DNA of 64,000 bases from Streptomyces sp. NBC_00490 (GCF_036013645.1 NZ_CP107869.1:4464001-4528000), one strand, 5' to 3'; counted from the stretch's first letter, positions 31,602-41,655 are shown. A program made the numbers and translations. Notes: generated by a model from the sequence alone, not told the origin.

Positions 31602-32966
31602 TCACGCCCGGATGATCGCCAGTACCTCGTCCCGGATCTTCGCCATCGTCGTCGCCTCCCGTGCCTCCGCGTTGAGGCGCAGCAGGGGCTCGGTGTTGGA
31701 CGGGCGGACGTTGAACCACCAGTCGGAGGCGCTGACCGTGAGGCCGTCGAGTTCGTCCAGGGTGATGTCTTCCCGGGGCTCGTACGCGGCGCGGATCGCC
31801 GCCAGGCGGCCGGTCTGGTCGGCGACGGTGGAGTTGATCTCGCCGGAGCCGGTGTAGCGGTCGTACTCGGCCACGAGGGCGGACAAGGGGCCCTCCTGGC
31901 CGCCGAGGGCGGCGAGGACGTGGAGGGCGGCGAGCATGCCGGTGTCGGCGTTCCAGAAGTCCTTGAAGTAGTAGTGGGCGGAGTGTTCGCCGCCGAAGAT
32001 CGCGCCGGACTTCGCCATCTCGGCCTTGATGAAGGAGTGGCCCACGCGCGTGCGTACCGGCGTGCCGCCGTGCTCCTCGACGACCTCGGGCACCGACCAG
32101 GAGGTGATCAGGTTGTGGATGATCACGCCGCTGCCGCCGTTCCTGGCGAGCTCGCGCGCGGCGACCAGGGCGGTGATCGCGGACGGGGAGACCGGGTCGC
32201 CGTTCTCGTCGACGACGAAGCAGCGGTCGGCGTCGCCGTCGAAGGCGATGCCCAGGTCGGCGGACTCCTCGCGCACCCGCTTCTGCAGGTCCACGATGTT
32301 CGCCGGGTCGAGGGGGTTGGCCTCGTGGTTCGGGAAGGTGCCGTCCAGTTCGAAGTACATCGGGACGAGCGTCAGGGGCAGGCCCGCGAAGACCGTGGGG
32401 ACCGTGTGGCCGCCCATGCCGTTGCCCGCGTCCACGACGACCTTCAGGGGGCGGATGGAGGTCAGGTCGACCAGGCCCCGCAGGTGGGCCGCGTAGTCCT
32501 CCAGCGTGTCGCGCCGGCTGATCGTGCCCTGCGTGGCCGTCGGGGCCGGGGCGCCCGAGTCGATCCAGCCCTCGGCCAGTGCGCGGATCTCGGCGAGCCC
32601 CGTGTCCTGGCCGACCGGGGCGGCGCCCGCGCGGCACATCTTGATGCCGTTGTACTGGGCCGGATTGTGCGAGGCCGTGAACATCGCGCCCGGCAGGTCC
32701 AGCGCGCCCGAGGCGTAGTACAGCTGGTCGGTGGAGCACAGGCCGATCTCGGTGACGTCGACCCCCTGCGCGGCCGCCCCGCGCGCGAAGGCACGCGACA
32801 GGCCGGGGGACGAGGGCCGCATGTCGTGCCCGACCACGATCGCGGTCGCCGCGGTCACCCGGACGAAGGCGACCCCGAAGAGCTCGGCCAGCGTCTCGTC
32901 CCACTGGTCGGGAACGACACCGCGCACGTCGTACGCCTTCACGAGCTGTGACAGATCAGCAGCCAC
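31602..32966 (-). CDS. manB: Phosphomannomutase/phosphoglucomutase
   Basis: 454 residues from [19 protein letters not shown]. The phosphoserine loop is [16 protein letters not shown] (Ser99). The metal-binding loop is [17 protein letters not shown], sugar specificity is suggested by GEHSAHYYF, and the phosphate-binding loop by [15 protein letters not shown]. It converts mannose-6-phosphate to mannose-1-phosphate and possibly the glucose analogues. It heads the manB-Trm112-SIS-manA group, although 239 bp with a repeat/terminator separate it from the Trm112 gene. Confidence 0.95.
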   Translation of the reverse strand: MAADLSQLVKAYDVRGVVPDQWDETLAELFGVAFVRVTAATAIVVGHDMRPSSPGLSRAFARGAAAQGVDVTEIGLCSTDQLYYASGALDLPGAMFTASHNPAQYNGIKMCRAGAAPVGQDTGLAEIRALAEGWIDSGAPAPTATQGTISRRDTLEDYAAHLRGLVDLTSIRPLKVVVDAGNGMGGHTVPTVFAGLPLTLVPMYFELDGTFPNHEANPLDPANIVDLQKRVREESADLGIAFDGDADRCFVVDENGDPVSPSAITALVAARELARNGGSGVIIHNLITSWSVPEVVEEHGGTPVRTRVGHSFIKAEMAKSGAIFGGEHSAHYYFKDFWNADTGMLAALHVLAALGGQEGPLSALVAEYDRYTGSGEINSTVADQTGRLAAIRAAYEPREDITLDELDGLTVSASDWWFNVRPSNTEPLLRLNAEAREATTMAKIRDEVLAIIRA

Positions 32967-33067
32967 GGCCTAACCCTTCTCAAAGTCGGTCGGTCGCCCC
33001 AAACTACCCGCCCCCACCGACGGCGGTGCCGCGCGTCCCCTGAGTGGAACCTGGACGTAACCTCAGG

Positions 33068-34684
33068 TCAGGGCAGCATCCACCCCAGAACCGGCGAGCT
33101 CTGCCCGACGACGATGAGGCACATCACCAGCAGCAGCCCCAGGCTCCAGGGCAGCACCTTGCGCAGCAGGTCCCCCTCGCGGCCGGCCAGACCGACGGCG
33201 GCGCAGGCGATGGTGAGGTTCTGCGGGGAGATCATCTTGCCGAGGACGCCGCCCGAGCTGTTCGCGGCGGCCAGGAGCTCCGGCGACAGCCCCGACTCGC
33301 GGGCCGCGGTGACCTGGAGCGCTCCGAACAGGGCGTTGGCCGAGGTGTCGGAGCCGGAGACGGCCACGCCGAACCAGCCCAGCACCGGGGAGAGGAAGGC
33401 GAGTCCGGCGCCGGCCGCCGCCACCAAGTGGCCGATGGTGGCCGCCTGTCCGGAGAGGTTCATGACGTACGCCAGCGCCAGCACCGAGGTGACGGTCAGG
33501 ATCGCGAACCTCAACTCGTGGACGGTGGCGAGCCATTCCCTGACCGCCACGCGCGCGTGCACGCCGAGGACGACCGCCGTGCACAGTCCGGCGAGCAGCA
33601 CGAGCGTGCCGCCGGTGGCCACGATCGGCCAGGTGAACACGTTGCCGCCGACCGGGTCGCCGTCGGGGCCCACGACGTTCAGGAAGGGCCAGTCGTAGGT
33701 CTGGGTCGCCTTCGCCAGCCAGTCCTTGACGGCGGGGATCTGGGCGAGGGAGAAGATCACGACGATCAGGGCGTACGGGGCGTAGGCGCGCACGACGTCA
33801 CCGCGCGGGTCCGCCTCGTCGAGTTCCTCGCTGCGGGTGCCGGTCAGCACGGACGCGCGTACGGACTCGGTGGCGGGCACGCGGGCGCGGGGGACGGCGA
33901 CGAGGGCGGCCGCGCCGAGCAAGGCGGCGCCGATGTCGGCGAGTTGGGCGGAGACGTAGTTGGAGGCGGCGAACTGGCCGACGGCGAAGGCGGTTCCGCA
34001 GGCCAGGGCGGGCACCCAGGTCTCCCTGAGACCGCGCCGCCCGTCGACGAGGTAGACCAGCACGAGCGGCACCACGAGAGCCAGCAGCGGGGTTTGCCGC
34101 CCGACCACGGACGCGACGGTGTCCAGGGGCAGTTCCGTCACCTGGGCGAGCGTCACGACCGGGGTGCCCATCGCGCCGAAGGCGACCGGCGCGGTGTTGG
34201 CGACCAGCGCGACGACCGCCGCGCGCACCGGGTCGAAGCCGAGCGCGACGAGCATGACCGAGCAGATCGCGACGGGCGCCCCGAAGCCGGCGAGGGCTTC
34301 CAGGAGGGCGCCGAAGCAGAAGGCGACGACGAGGGCCTGGATGCGCGGGTCGTCGGAGAGCCGCCCGAAGGAGCGGCGCAGGATGTCGAAGTGCCGGGTG
34401 CGGACCGTCATCCGGTACACCCACAGGGCGTTGACGACGATCCACAGGATGGGGAAGAGGCCGAAGACGGCTCCCTGGGCGCCGCTGGAGAGGGTCTGGC
34501 CCAGGGGCATGCCGTACGCGAGCCAGGCGACCAGAACGGCCGTCAGAAGGCCGATGAGGCCCGCGAGGTGGGCTTTGAGGCGGACGCCGCCGAGCAGGAC
34601 GAGGACGATCACCAGCGGCAGGGTGGCGACGAGGGCGGACAGGCCCAGTGAGTCGGCGACGGGTTCCAGTTCCTGGACGTACAC
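33068..34684 (-). CDS. lldP: L-lactate permease
   Basis: 538 residues, about 12-14 membrane helices, single-domain LctP family. Landmarks are FGALLEALAGFGAPVAICS, ANTAPVAFGAMGTPV, FGVAVSGSDTSANALFGALQ and SSGGVLGKMISPQNLTIA. It imports lactate, and glycolate in some bacteria, with protons. There is no lactate dehydrogenase gene next to it. It is 101 bp upstream of manB on the same strand. Confidence 0.94.
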   Translation of the reverse strand: MYVQELEPVADSLGLSALVATLPLVIVLVLLGGVRLKAHLAGLIGLLTAVLVAWLAYGMPLGQTLSSGAQGAVFGLFPILWIVVNALWVYRMTVRTRHFDILRRSFGRLSDDPRIQALVVAFCFGALLEALAGFGAPVAICSVMLVALGFDPVRAAVVALVANTAPVAFGAMGTPVVTLAQVTELPLDTVASVVGRQTPLLALVVPLVLVYLVDGRRGLRETWVPALACGTAFAVGQFAASNYVSAQLADIGAALLGAAALVAVPRARVPATESVRASVLTGTRSEELDEADPRGDVVRAYAPYALIVVIFSLAQIPAVKDWLAKATQTYDWPFLNVVGPDGDPVGGNVFTWPIVATGGTLVLLAGLCTAVVLGVHARVAVREWLATVHELRFAILTVTSVLALAYVMNLSGQAATIGHLVAAAGAGLAFLSPVLGWFGVAVSGSDTSANALFGALQVTAARESGLSPELLAAANSSGGVLGKMISPQNLTIACAAVGLAGREGDLLRKVLPWSLGLLLVMCLIVVGQSSPVLGWMLP

Positions 34685-34854
34685 GGGCGCCTCCCCGATT
34701 CCGATTCCGTCATGCGGAAAGCGATTTCTCGTTTCGGCTTCCGGAATGGTCGTGTCCGCGCCAAGCGGTCGTCAATGGGTGTGCGTCACTGAGCGGAATA
34801 TGCACCGAACGCACACAGGAACGGGGGCAGTCGGGCGAGCCCGGGAGAACCGGC

Positions 34855-35274
34855 TCAGTTGTCGGGCGAGCGCAGCACCCGCAGATGGCCGCGGCGAGCG
34901 ACCTCCATCGGGTCCGCCGCGCGTCGTCCGCCGGCCTGTGCGGCGCGCTCCTGCGGACGGGCCGCCTCGCGGACCGCGTTGGCAAGCGCTTCCAGGTCGT
35001 CACCGCTGGGACGGGCGGGGGTCGAACTGTCGAGGAGCCGGACGACCTCCCAGCCACGGGGGGCGGTGAGGCGCTCGGAGTGCTCGGCGCACAGGTCGTA
35101 ACAGTGGGGTTCCGCGTAGGTGGCGAGCGGGCCGAGGACCGCGGTCGAGTCGGCGTAGACGTACGTCAGCGTCGCGACGGCGGGGCGGCCGCAAGCGGTG
35201 CGCGAACAGCGACGTACAGGGCTCACGATGTTGGACGGTACCGCACTCCTGAGCGGGCCGCGACGACTCTCCAC
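34855..35274 (-). CDS. DUF3499 family protein
   Basis: 139 residues from the GTG giving VESRRGPLRSAVPSN, which has GGAGTGA upstream; a later GTG (VSPVRRCSRTAC) is an alternative with no ribosome-binding site. The conserved core is RRCSRTACGRPAVATLTYVY ... YDLCAEHSERLTAPRGWEVVRL, with a likely metal site (CSRTAC and CAEH). It is an actinobacterial family of unknown function that is syntenic with manB and whiB across the phylum. Confidence 0.88.
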   Translation of the reverse strand: MESRRGPLRSAVPSNIVSPVRRCSRTACGRPAVATLTYVYADSTAVLGPLATYAEPHCYDLCAEHSERLTAPRGWEVVRLLDSSTPARPSGDDLEALANAVREAARPQERAAQAGGRRAADPMEVARRGHLRVLRSPDN

Positions 35275-35568
35275 CAGGTCACTCCACCGTGTCGTGGTGT
35301 GAAACGCCCCACACGCCCCTCCGGTCACACCTCACTGACCTGCGTAGACATCGCTTTCCAAGATCTCGGACGCTCTGCGGTCCGATCACCAGCCGGTACA
35401 AACACGGTCAATTGCCTTGAGATCACCGGTCTCGGAGAGATACGGAATCGAGCCCAACCTTGGCCGGAATGGTCATCCCGCGACATGCCGTATGTGGCGG
35501 CCGAACACCGTCGGCGCACCGCGTGGGCCCCGGCGCCCGGCCCCGCCGGGGACTACGCTTCACCAGTG
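35275..35568. other. Divergent intergenic region between DUF3499 and metallopeptidase genes
   Basis: Contains the promoters for both genes. On the plus strand TTGAGA, a 17-bp spacer and ATACGG near 35413-35441 is a weak candidate promoter. Nothing else was recognised. Confidence 0.35.
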
Positions 35569-36012
35569 ATGGACAACCCCGTACCGCCCCGTGCCGCCGC
35601 CCCCGGGCCCCGCCGACGTGACCGCCACGGCAGGGGCATGCGCGGCCCGATCGCCCCGCCCCAGGTACCGCTCGCGGCAAGCCGTGCCGACGCGTTCGCG
35701 GACCTGGTGCAGGACTCCGTGGAGCGCCTGGAACGCCGGTGGCCGCAGCTCGCCGACATCGACTTCCTCGTGCTGGAAGTACCCCGGCTGGAGGGCGAGA
35801 CCTGGAACGACGAGGCGGTCCCCCTCGGCGGCACGATTCCCGCGCGCGAGGGACGCCCCGGACGCGTGGTGGTGTACCGGCGCCCCGTGGAGATCCGCAC
35901 CAAGGGCCGCGACGAACGCGCGGCCCTGGTGCACGAGATCGTCGTCGAACAGGTCGCCGAACTGCTGGGGCTCACACCCGAGACCGTCGACCCGCGCTAC
36001 GGCGAGGACTGA
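35569..36012 (+). CDS. Metallopeptidase-family (zincin_1) protein with a degenerate active site
   Basis: 147 residues from MDNPVPPRAAAPG; a GTG one codon upstream is an alternative start. The N-terminal 35 residues are basic and disordered. The core FADLVQDSVERLERRWPQLA ... FLVLEVP and the C-terminal LVHEIVVEQVAELLGL match PF06262 (zincin-like metallopeptidase). The usual HExxH has become HEIVVE, so the second His is missing, which makes peptidase activity doubtful. The stop is 6 bp from the convergent DUF5719 stop. Confidence 0.85.
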   Translation: MDNPVPPRAAAPGPRRRDRHGRGMRGPIAPPQVPLAASRADAFADLVQDSVERLERRWPQLADIDFLVLEVPRLEGETWNDEAVPLGGTIPAREGRPGRVVVYRRPVEIRTKGRDERAALVHEIVVEQVAELLGLTPETVDPRYGED

Positions 36013-36018
36013 CCGGCC

Positions 36019-37509
36019 CTACCTCTGCAGCACCGACACGTCCTGATCGGCCTGCGGCACCTGGACCATGCCCCGGTCGTCCGGCAGCGTCTGCACCGTG
36101 AACCCCGGGACACCGTCCTGCGTGTCCGTCAGGGTCCGGGCCGCGTAGACCGGGCCGCCCGACACCGGCTCGACGGTCAGCGCGTACGTGCCCTTCAGAC
36201 CGCTCGGGACCGGCAGTTCGATGTCCTGCGTGGTGCCGCCCTTGATCGTGTACGTCTTCGAGGCCGCCTTGCCACCGCCGCTGCCCGCCGACGCGGTCAC
36301 CTGGACCTGCGCGCCGCGGCCGGGGGCCACGAGGGACAGCGTGGTGCCCTTGGCACTGTTGTCGACGACCGTCGCGCGCGTGCCCACCGCGCGCGTGGCC
36401 GGAATGAAAGCGGTCTCCTTCTGGTCACCCTTGCCACGGGTGACCCGGACCGCCGCGACGACCGGCACGGACTCGTCGGTCGGCGTCAGCACCAGCGAAC
36501 CGGCCTCCCCGCGCATGACGTCGCCCAGGTCGACCGCGGTCGTCATGCCCGCCTTGACGTGCAGCGTCTCGTTCCCGGCGGGCGTGATCAGCCCGGACGG
36601 CGAGGCGAGCTGCACCTTCAGGTCGGCGTCGGCGTCACCCGGCGTGAAGGCGACCAGGCGTACGTCGGTGGCGTCCTTGGGGATGCCCGGCAGCACGAGA
36701 CTGGCCGCCGGGTCCGTGGACGCCGCCAGCCAGTCGCCGCCGATCTTGTCGTCGAGGGCCTGCACCGCGGCCCCGACCCGGCCGCTGCGGACGTTGACGT
36801 GCACGGTCAGGTTGGTCTGCTTGTCGCTGACGAGCGTGGACAGCAGGATCGGCTCGCTGGAGTGCGGCGGGACGGTGATGTCCTCGCCGGCCGGGGCCTC
36901 CAGCGCACCGTCCTTGCCGTACAGCTCGACGTCGACGACGGCCGCCGAGTCGTCGGGGTTGGTCAGGTGGACGTAGTCGGTGCGGTCCGCGTCGGTGCTG
37001 GCACCGGGGAACCAGAACTCCGTGTCGGCCGCGGTGCAGTTGACGCCCTGCAGGCCGCGTCCGGTGCCGGCGGCGACCTCGGTGGTCTCCTGCACGGTCC
37101 AACCGGGCGCGAACTGGCCCTCGGCGGTCCCGATGAGCGCCGGGGAGTCACCGCCCGAGGTGTCACCCGTGACCGGGGTGCCGGGCTCCTTCGGGGTGAG
37201 GACCGGCTTGTCGGCCTTCTTCTTGCCGGACTTCTTCCCGTCCTGCGACTCCTGCGCGGCGGAGACGAGTCCGGCCTCGCCGTCGCTGCCCGCGCCCTCG
37301 GTGACGGGCGTGAAGGACGTGTACGACGTCTCGGCGAGGTCGGAGATGCTCGGGCTCGGGCACAGCAGGCTCGTGCGCTCCACGGGCAGCTCGGTGGCGG
37401 TCGTGGCGGTGTCCGTGCCGGACGCGTCGGGCGTGGTGAGCGTGGCGAACCCGGTGACGGCGGCGAGGGCGGTCACACAGGCGAACAGGGACACGGTGGT
37501 GCGGTTCAC
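36019..37509 (-). CDS. DUF5719 family exported protein
   Basis: 496 residues from a GTG that overlaps the glycosyltransferase stop by 4 nt (GTGA), so it is translationally coupled. An N-terminal membrane anchor or signal (about 5-25, VSLFACVTALAAVTGFATL) is followed by an extracytoplasmic, beta-rich protein with a Lys-rich linker near 100 (GKKSGKKKADKP). It has no catalytic motif that I recognise. The coupling with the large glycosyltransferase suggests a dedicated accessory role in envelope glycan assembly. Confidence 0.85.
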   Translation of the reverse strand: MNRTTVSLFACVTALAAVTGFATLTTPDASGTDTATTATELPVERTSLLCPSPSISDLAETSYTSFTPVTEGAGSDGEAGLVSAAQESQDGKKSGKKKADKPVLTPKEPGTPVTGDTSGGDSPALIGTAEGQFAPGWTVQETTEVAAGTGRGLQGVNCTAADTEFWFPGASTDADRTDYVHLTNPDDSAAVVDVELYGKDGALEAPAGEDITVPPHSSEPILLSTLVSDKQTNLTVHVNVRSGRVGAAVQALDDKIGGDWLAASTDPAASLVLPGIPKDATDVRLVAFTPGDADADLKVQLASPSGLITPAGNETLHVKAGMTTAVDLGDVMRGEAGSLVLTPTDESVPVVAAVRVTRGKGDQKETAFIPATRAVGTRATVVDNSAKGTTLSLVAPGRGAQVQVTASAGSGGGKAASKTYTIKGGTTQDIELPVPSGLKGTYALTVEPVSGGPVYAARTLTDTQDGVPGFTVQTLPDDRGMVQVPQADQDVSVLQR

Positions 37510-40500
37510 TGCTGGCTCCCGTCGGGGTGCTCGCCGCCGTGCTGCTGCGGCTGCGCCGGGTCGTACGTCGCGTCGTAACCCTGGTCGTACGGCTGCCCGT
37601 ACTGGTCGTACGACGGCTGCTGCGCCTGTCCGCCGTAGGCGTACGGGTCGTACTGGCCGCCCTGGTAGGGGTCCGCGTAGTTCTGCTGGTCGTAGCCGCC
37701 CGCCGGGTACTGCTGGGCGGCCTGGTACTGGTCACCGCCGTAGGTGTTGTACTCGGCGCCCTGGTAACCCGCCTGGTCCATCCCGTAGGTCTGCTGCTGC
37801 GGAACCGGCACCGGGGTCTCCTCCGAAGGAGGAGAGACGGGCTCGTCGCCCTGGGCGGAGTCCTCGGCCTCGGCCTGGGCGCGCAGACGGCGGGCGCGGC
37901 GGCCCTCGCCCTCCACCGCCTGGGCGGGGATCGCGCGCTCCTCCTCGGGGAGGTCGTCGTCGATGTCGCGGCGCCGGCCCGGCAGGGCGAGCACCACGAG
38001 GACGACCGCGAGGGAACCCTGCACCCACAGCCAGGCGGTGTGGGTGATCGGGTCGTCGTAGACGACGTCCAGCCTGCCGCCGGAAGCCGGGAGTTCGAAG
38101 CCCTGGGCCCAGCCGTCGACCGTCTTGGCGGTCAGCGGCCTGCCGTCCAGGGTGGCCGTCCAGCCCTCGGCGGCGGTGTCGGCGAGGCGCAGGGTGCGGC
38201 CGTCGTCGCCCGCCGGGATCGTGGTGTGGATCTCGACGGGTCCCGCGGCGACGAGCGTCGGGGCGCCGGAGCCGCTGACGATGGTGGCGCGGGCGACGTC
38301 CTGGTCGACGCGCCACAGCGCGCTGCGGTGCTGCTGGCTGAGCCGGGTCAGGCCCGGGGTGGCGTCCAGAACGCGGGTGACCTCGCGCGGGGCGCCCTTG
38401 TGGACCAGGACATAGCGCACCGCGAACTTGCCGAGCTGGTCGGACTGGTCGGCGCCGGAACCGGCGACGAGGTTGGCGACGACCTTGTCGAGGCGGCTGT
38501 TCTCGCCGTCGGCGGCGGTGAGCTCGGCGTCGCCGAGGCGGGCGCCGGAACCGCGGACCAGCATGTAGCCGACGTGGGCGGTGGAGTCGCTGTCCAGGAC
38601 GAGGGTGCGGGCCCGGTCGCGGTTGTTGCTGTCCTCGGCGACGAACGCGGGCACCTGCACCGGGTCGCGTCGCTCGACGGGGCCGTCGGCGCCGCCGAGC
38701 ATCCAGCCGGCGGCGACGAGCAGCGGGCCCGCGGCGGCGGCGAAGGCGATCAGCGCGGCGACCGGCTGGCGCCAGCCGAAGCTCTGCTCGGCGACACGCG
38801 CGCGTGCGCCGTCGGCACCGAGCACGGCGGCCGCCAGCAGGGCGAGGCCGTAGACGAGGGTGGCCGGGCCGGCCCAGGCCGAGCCGTTGGACAGGACCGC
38901 GAAGACGAGGCCCGCCAGGGCGACCGTCCAGGCCGTCCAGATGCCGAACTGACGCTCCGAGCGCAGCAGGGCGGCCAGCGCGGCCAGCACGACGCCGATG
39001 AGCATCAGCCCGCTGACCGTGCCGGGGCCGCCGGGGCTGGCGCCGAGCAGGTCGAGGGCGGAGGCGGCCGAGGTGCCGTACGCGAGGCCCGCCTCGTCGA
39101 AGAACCCGAACGGGAGCAGCGTGAGCGACCAGGGCGCGAGGATCAGCAGGGGCGTGCCGAACTGGGCCAGGAAGCGCAGGCCGTAGGCGGTGATGTCGGC
39201 GCGGCGCACGGCCAGGACGCCGAGGCCGAGCAGCAGCGCGAGGGGCCAGATGATCGGCGTGAACGCGGTGGTGACCGTCAGCAGCAGGGCGTACGCCCAG
39301 GTGGCGCGCCAACTGCCGCGCGCGTCCGAGGTGTTCGCGAGGCCGGATGCGGCGATGCCCGCGCGGGCGATGAGCGGCAGCAGGATCGCGAGGACGGCGG
39401 TGCCGAGGCGGCCGCCGGCGAGGGCGCCGGTGGCGGCGGGCAGGAAGGCGTAGACGACGGCCGCCCACGCGCGCAGGAGCCGCGACTCGACGAGCGGGCG
39501 GGAGGCGAAGTAGGCGGTGACGCCGGCCAGTGGCACCGAGCAGACGAGCAGGACCGTGATGGCGAGGCCCGTCGACCCGAACAGCAGGGAGGAGAGCATC
39601 GCGACGAACGCCAGGTACGGCGGCGCGGACGTGGTTCCTCCGGCTCCGACCGCGTGCCAGGAGTCGAGGTAGCGCGACCACAGCTCGCCGGAGTCCGCCG
39701 GGGCGGGCAGCAGGGCGCCGCCCGTGAGCGCGCCGGCGCCGAGGAGTGCACGGCAGGCGGCCAGCGAGACGAGCAGCAGCACCAGGAAGAGCACCGGTCC
39801 CGGCTTGCGGGCGATGCGCTTGACGCGGGCGAACTGCTCGATCTCCAGGAAGTCGGCGTCGTCGCCGCCGGGTCCGGACTCGACCGCGCCGCCGTGTCGT
39901 CCCGCGCCCGAGGTGGCTTCGGGGTCGGAGCTGCCGAACAGGTCACCGGCGACCTGTTCGACGGTGGCCCGCACGGTCGCGCCGGGGGGCGGGAACAGCG
40001 GCCGCATCTCACCCTTGTCGACCACCGGGGTGCCGCGCCTGCGGCGGCCGGCGACGATCCGCTCGGGCCGCAGCAGTGTGCCGAGCAGGCCGCGGATCTC
40101 GTCGAGGGCCTGTCCGGGGACCTTGCCGACGAGGTTGGCGACCGTCCGCAGCACCGTGCCGACGACGAGTCGCAGCAGGACCCAGGGCAGCACGGCCGTA
40201 CGGCTGTTGACGAGCAGGGTGTAGGCGGCGCCCGCCTTGTCGACCTTGTGCGGGGAGGCCGCGGTGCGGCCCACGCAGTCGACGGCGCGGCGCTCGCGGG
40301 AGGCCGCCTCCGCGTGGCGTACGACCGCCTCGGGGGCGACGAGGACACGGTGGCCGGCGGCCGTGGCACGCCAGCACAGGTCGACGTCGTCGCGCATCAG
40401 GGGCAGGCGTCGGTCGAAGCCGCCGAGCTGGTCGAAGACGTCGCGGCGCACGAGCATGCCGGCGGTGGAGACGGCCAGCACGGGCCGGACGTGGTCGTGC

Positions 40501-41138
40501 TGGCCCTGGTCCTGTTCGCGGCGGTCCAGGCCGGTCCAGCGGCGCCCGGAGTGGGCGATGGTGACGCCGACCTCGAGCAGCTGCCGCTTGTCGTACCAGC
40601 CGCGGAGCTTGGGGCCCACGACGGCGACGTCGTCCCGGCCGAGCTCCAGCTCGTTCTCCACGACCCTCAGCAGCTGGGCCAGGGCGTCGGGTTCGGGGGC
40701 GCAGTCGTCGTGCAGCAGCCACAGCCACTGCACCGGCTCTCCGTGCGGGAGCTCGGGCAGGTCGTAGGCGTCGTCGCGCCACGAGCGCGTGACGGGGTCC
40801 CAGCCGCTGGGCCGCTTCAGGTACGGCAGCTCCTCGGGGGTGAGGAGGGGCGCGCTGCGGTTGGCCTCCTCGACGGCCTGGCCGAAGCCGGTGCGGCGGG
40901 CCAGGTGCAGCACGTGGTCCGGTCCGAGGGCCTCGGTGACCAGCTGCGCGGACTCGTCCGCGCTGCCGGTGTCGGCGGCCATGGCGAACTGGACGGGGCG
41001 CTCCTGGCCGAGCAGCCCGGCGAGCGCGTCGGGCAGCCAGCGGGCGCCGTCGTGGGAGACGAGGACCGCGGTCACCACATGACGCGGAAACTCGGGAGTG
41101 GCAGCGTCGTGAGCTGCCGTGTGGCTGTGCACGGACAT
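37506..41138 (-). CDS. Giant membrane glycosyltransferase (GT2 head, polytopic body, prion-like tail)
   Basis: 1,210 residues. A GT2 domain lies at about 20-290 with VVTAVLVSHDGARWLPDAL, the DxD-type site LLHDDCAPEP and FDRRLPLMRDDVDLCWR. About 12-13 membrane helices span roughly 440-850. An extracytoplasmic beta-rich domain follows (about 850-1050), then a final helix (HTAWLWVQGSLAVVLVVLAL). The last 100 residues are a Gln/Tyr/Gly-rich disordered cytoplasmic tail. The architecture resembles actinobacterial cell-wall polysaccharide transferases using lipid-linked donors; the substrate is unknown. It lies between whiB and its coupled partner DUF5719. Confidence 0.9.
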   Translation of the reverse strand: MSVHSHTAAHDAATPEFPRHVVTAVLVSHDGARWLPDALAGLLGQERPVQFAMAADTGSADESAQLVTEALGPDHVLHLARRTGFGQAVEEANRSAPLLTPEELPYLKRPSGWDPVTRSWRDDAYDLPELPHGEPVQWLWLLHDDCAPEPDALAQLLRVVENELELGRDDVAVVGPKLRGWYDKRQLLEVGVTIAHSGRRWTGLDRREQDQGQHDHVRPVLAVSTAGMLVRRDVFDQLGGFDRRLPLMRDDVDLCWRATAAGHRVLVAPEAVVRHAEAASRERRAVDCVGRTAASPHKVDKAGAAYTLLVNSRTAVLPWVLLRLVVGTVLRTVANLVGKVPGQALDEIRGLLGTLLRPERIVAGRRRRGTPVVDKGEMRPLFPPPGATVRATVEQVAGDLFGSSDPEATSGAGRHGGAVESGPGGDDADFLEIEQFARVKRIARKPGPVLFLVLLLVSLAACRALLGAGALTGGALLPAPADSGELWSRYLDSWHAVGAGGTTSAPPYLAFVAMLSSLLFGSTGLAITVLLVCSVPLAGVTAYFASRPLVESRLLRAWAAVVYAFLPAATGALAGGRLGTAVLAILLPLIARAGIAASGLANTSDARGSWRATWAYALLLTVTTAFTPIIWPLALLLGLGVLAVRRADITAYGLRFLAQFGTPLLILAPWSLTLLPFGFFDEAGLAYGTSAASALDLLGASPGGPGTVSGLMLIGVVLAALAALLRSERQFGIWTAWTVALAGLVFAVLSNGSAWAGPATLVYGLALLAAAVLGADGARARVAEQSFGWRQPVAALIAFAAAAGPLLVAAGWMLGGADGPVERRDPVQVPAFVAEDSNNRDRARTLVLDSDSTAHVGYMLVRGSGARLGDAELTAADGENSRLDKVVANLVAGSGADQSDQLGKFAVRYVLVHKGAPREVTRVLDATPGLTRLSQQHRSALWRVDQDVARATIVSGSGAPTLVAAGPVEIHTTIPAGDDGRTLRLADTAAEGWTATLDGRPLTAKTVDGWAQGFELPASGGRLDVVYDDPITHTAWLWVQGSLAVVLVVLALPGRRRDIDDDLPEEERAIPAQAVEGEGRRARRLRAQAEAEDSAQGDEPVSPPSEETPVPVPQQQTYGMDQAGYQGAEYNTYGGDQYQAAQQYPAGGYDQQNYADPYQGGQYDPYAYGGQAQQPSYDQYGQPYDQGYDATYDPAQPQQHGGEHPDGSQQ

Positions 41139-41318
41139 CGAGGTACGGGCCCCGGTTCGGTGGACTGCGGTGGACGCCTGTGCCCCCAGGGGACAGCGGG
41201 GCGTCTCGGACGAGCGCCCACACTATCGGCTGGGCATGGGGACGGCCCGCCGCCTGTGGACAACCCACCTGCGACGGGCCGTAAGTCCCGTATGTGCGTG
41301 CCGTGTGGCACCGACCGG

Positions 41319-41582
41319 TCAGACGGCCGCCTTCTTCAGGCGGCGGCGCTCCCGCTCGGACAGGCCGCCCCAGATGCCGAACCGCTCGTCGTTCGCGAGG
41401 GCGTACTCGAGGCACTCGGAGCGGACTTCACAGGACAGGCAGACCTTCTTGGCCTCGCGGGTGGAGCCACCCTTCTCGGGGAAGAAGGACTCGGGGTCGG
41501 TCTGGGCGCACAGCGCGCGCTCCTGCCAGCCGAGTTCCTCGTCCGCGTCGTCGACCAGCAGTTGCTGCACCAGCTCGGTCAT
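41319..41582 (-). CDS. whiB: WhiB transcriptional regulator (iron-sulphur)
   Basis: 87 residues. The four cluster-binding cysteines are Cys25, Cys48, Cys51 and Cys57 (C-X2-C-X5-C at the last three), followed by the G[I]WGG turn at 69-73 and the basic C-terminal tail SERERRRLKKAAV. The sequence and position match the founding WhiB of Streptomyces, needed with WhiA for sporulation septation. Regulation is expected to be developmental; a promoter is annotated upstream. Confidence 0.96.
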   Translation of the reverse strand: MTELVQQLLVDDADEELGWQERALCAQTDPESFFPEKGGSTREAKKVCLSCEVRSECLEYALANDERFGIWGGLSERERRRLKKAAV

Positions 41583-41655
41583 GTGCGCCCCTCGTCTGTC
41601 TTTCGCGTCCCCGTGATCTAGCCGTTACCGATGTCGGCTGAACGACACGAGTGAA

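Noticed and set aside
37527..41621. A 1,364-codon plus-strand open frame
   Set aside because: It is antisense to the glycosyltransferase and whiB, which have clear family motifs; its own translation has none.
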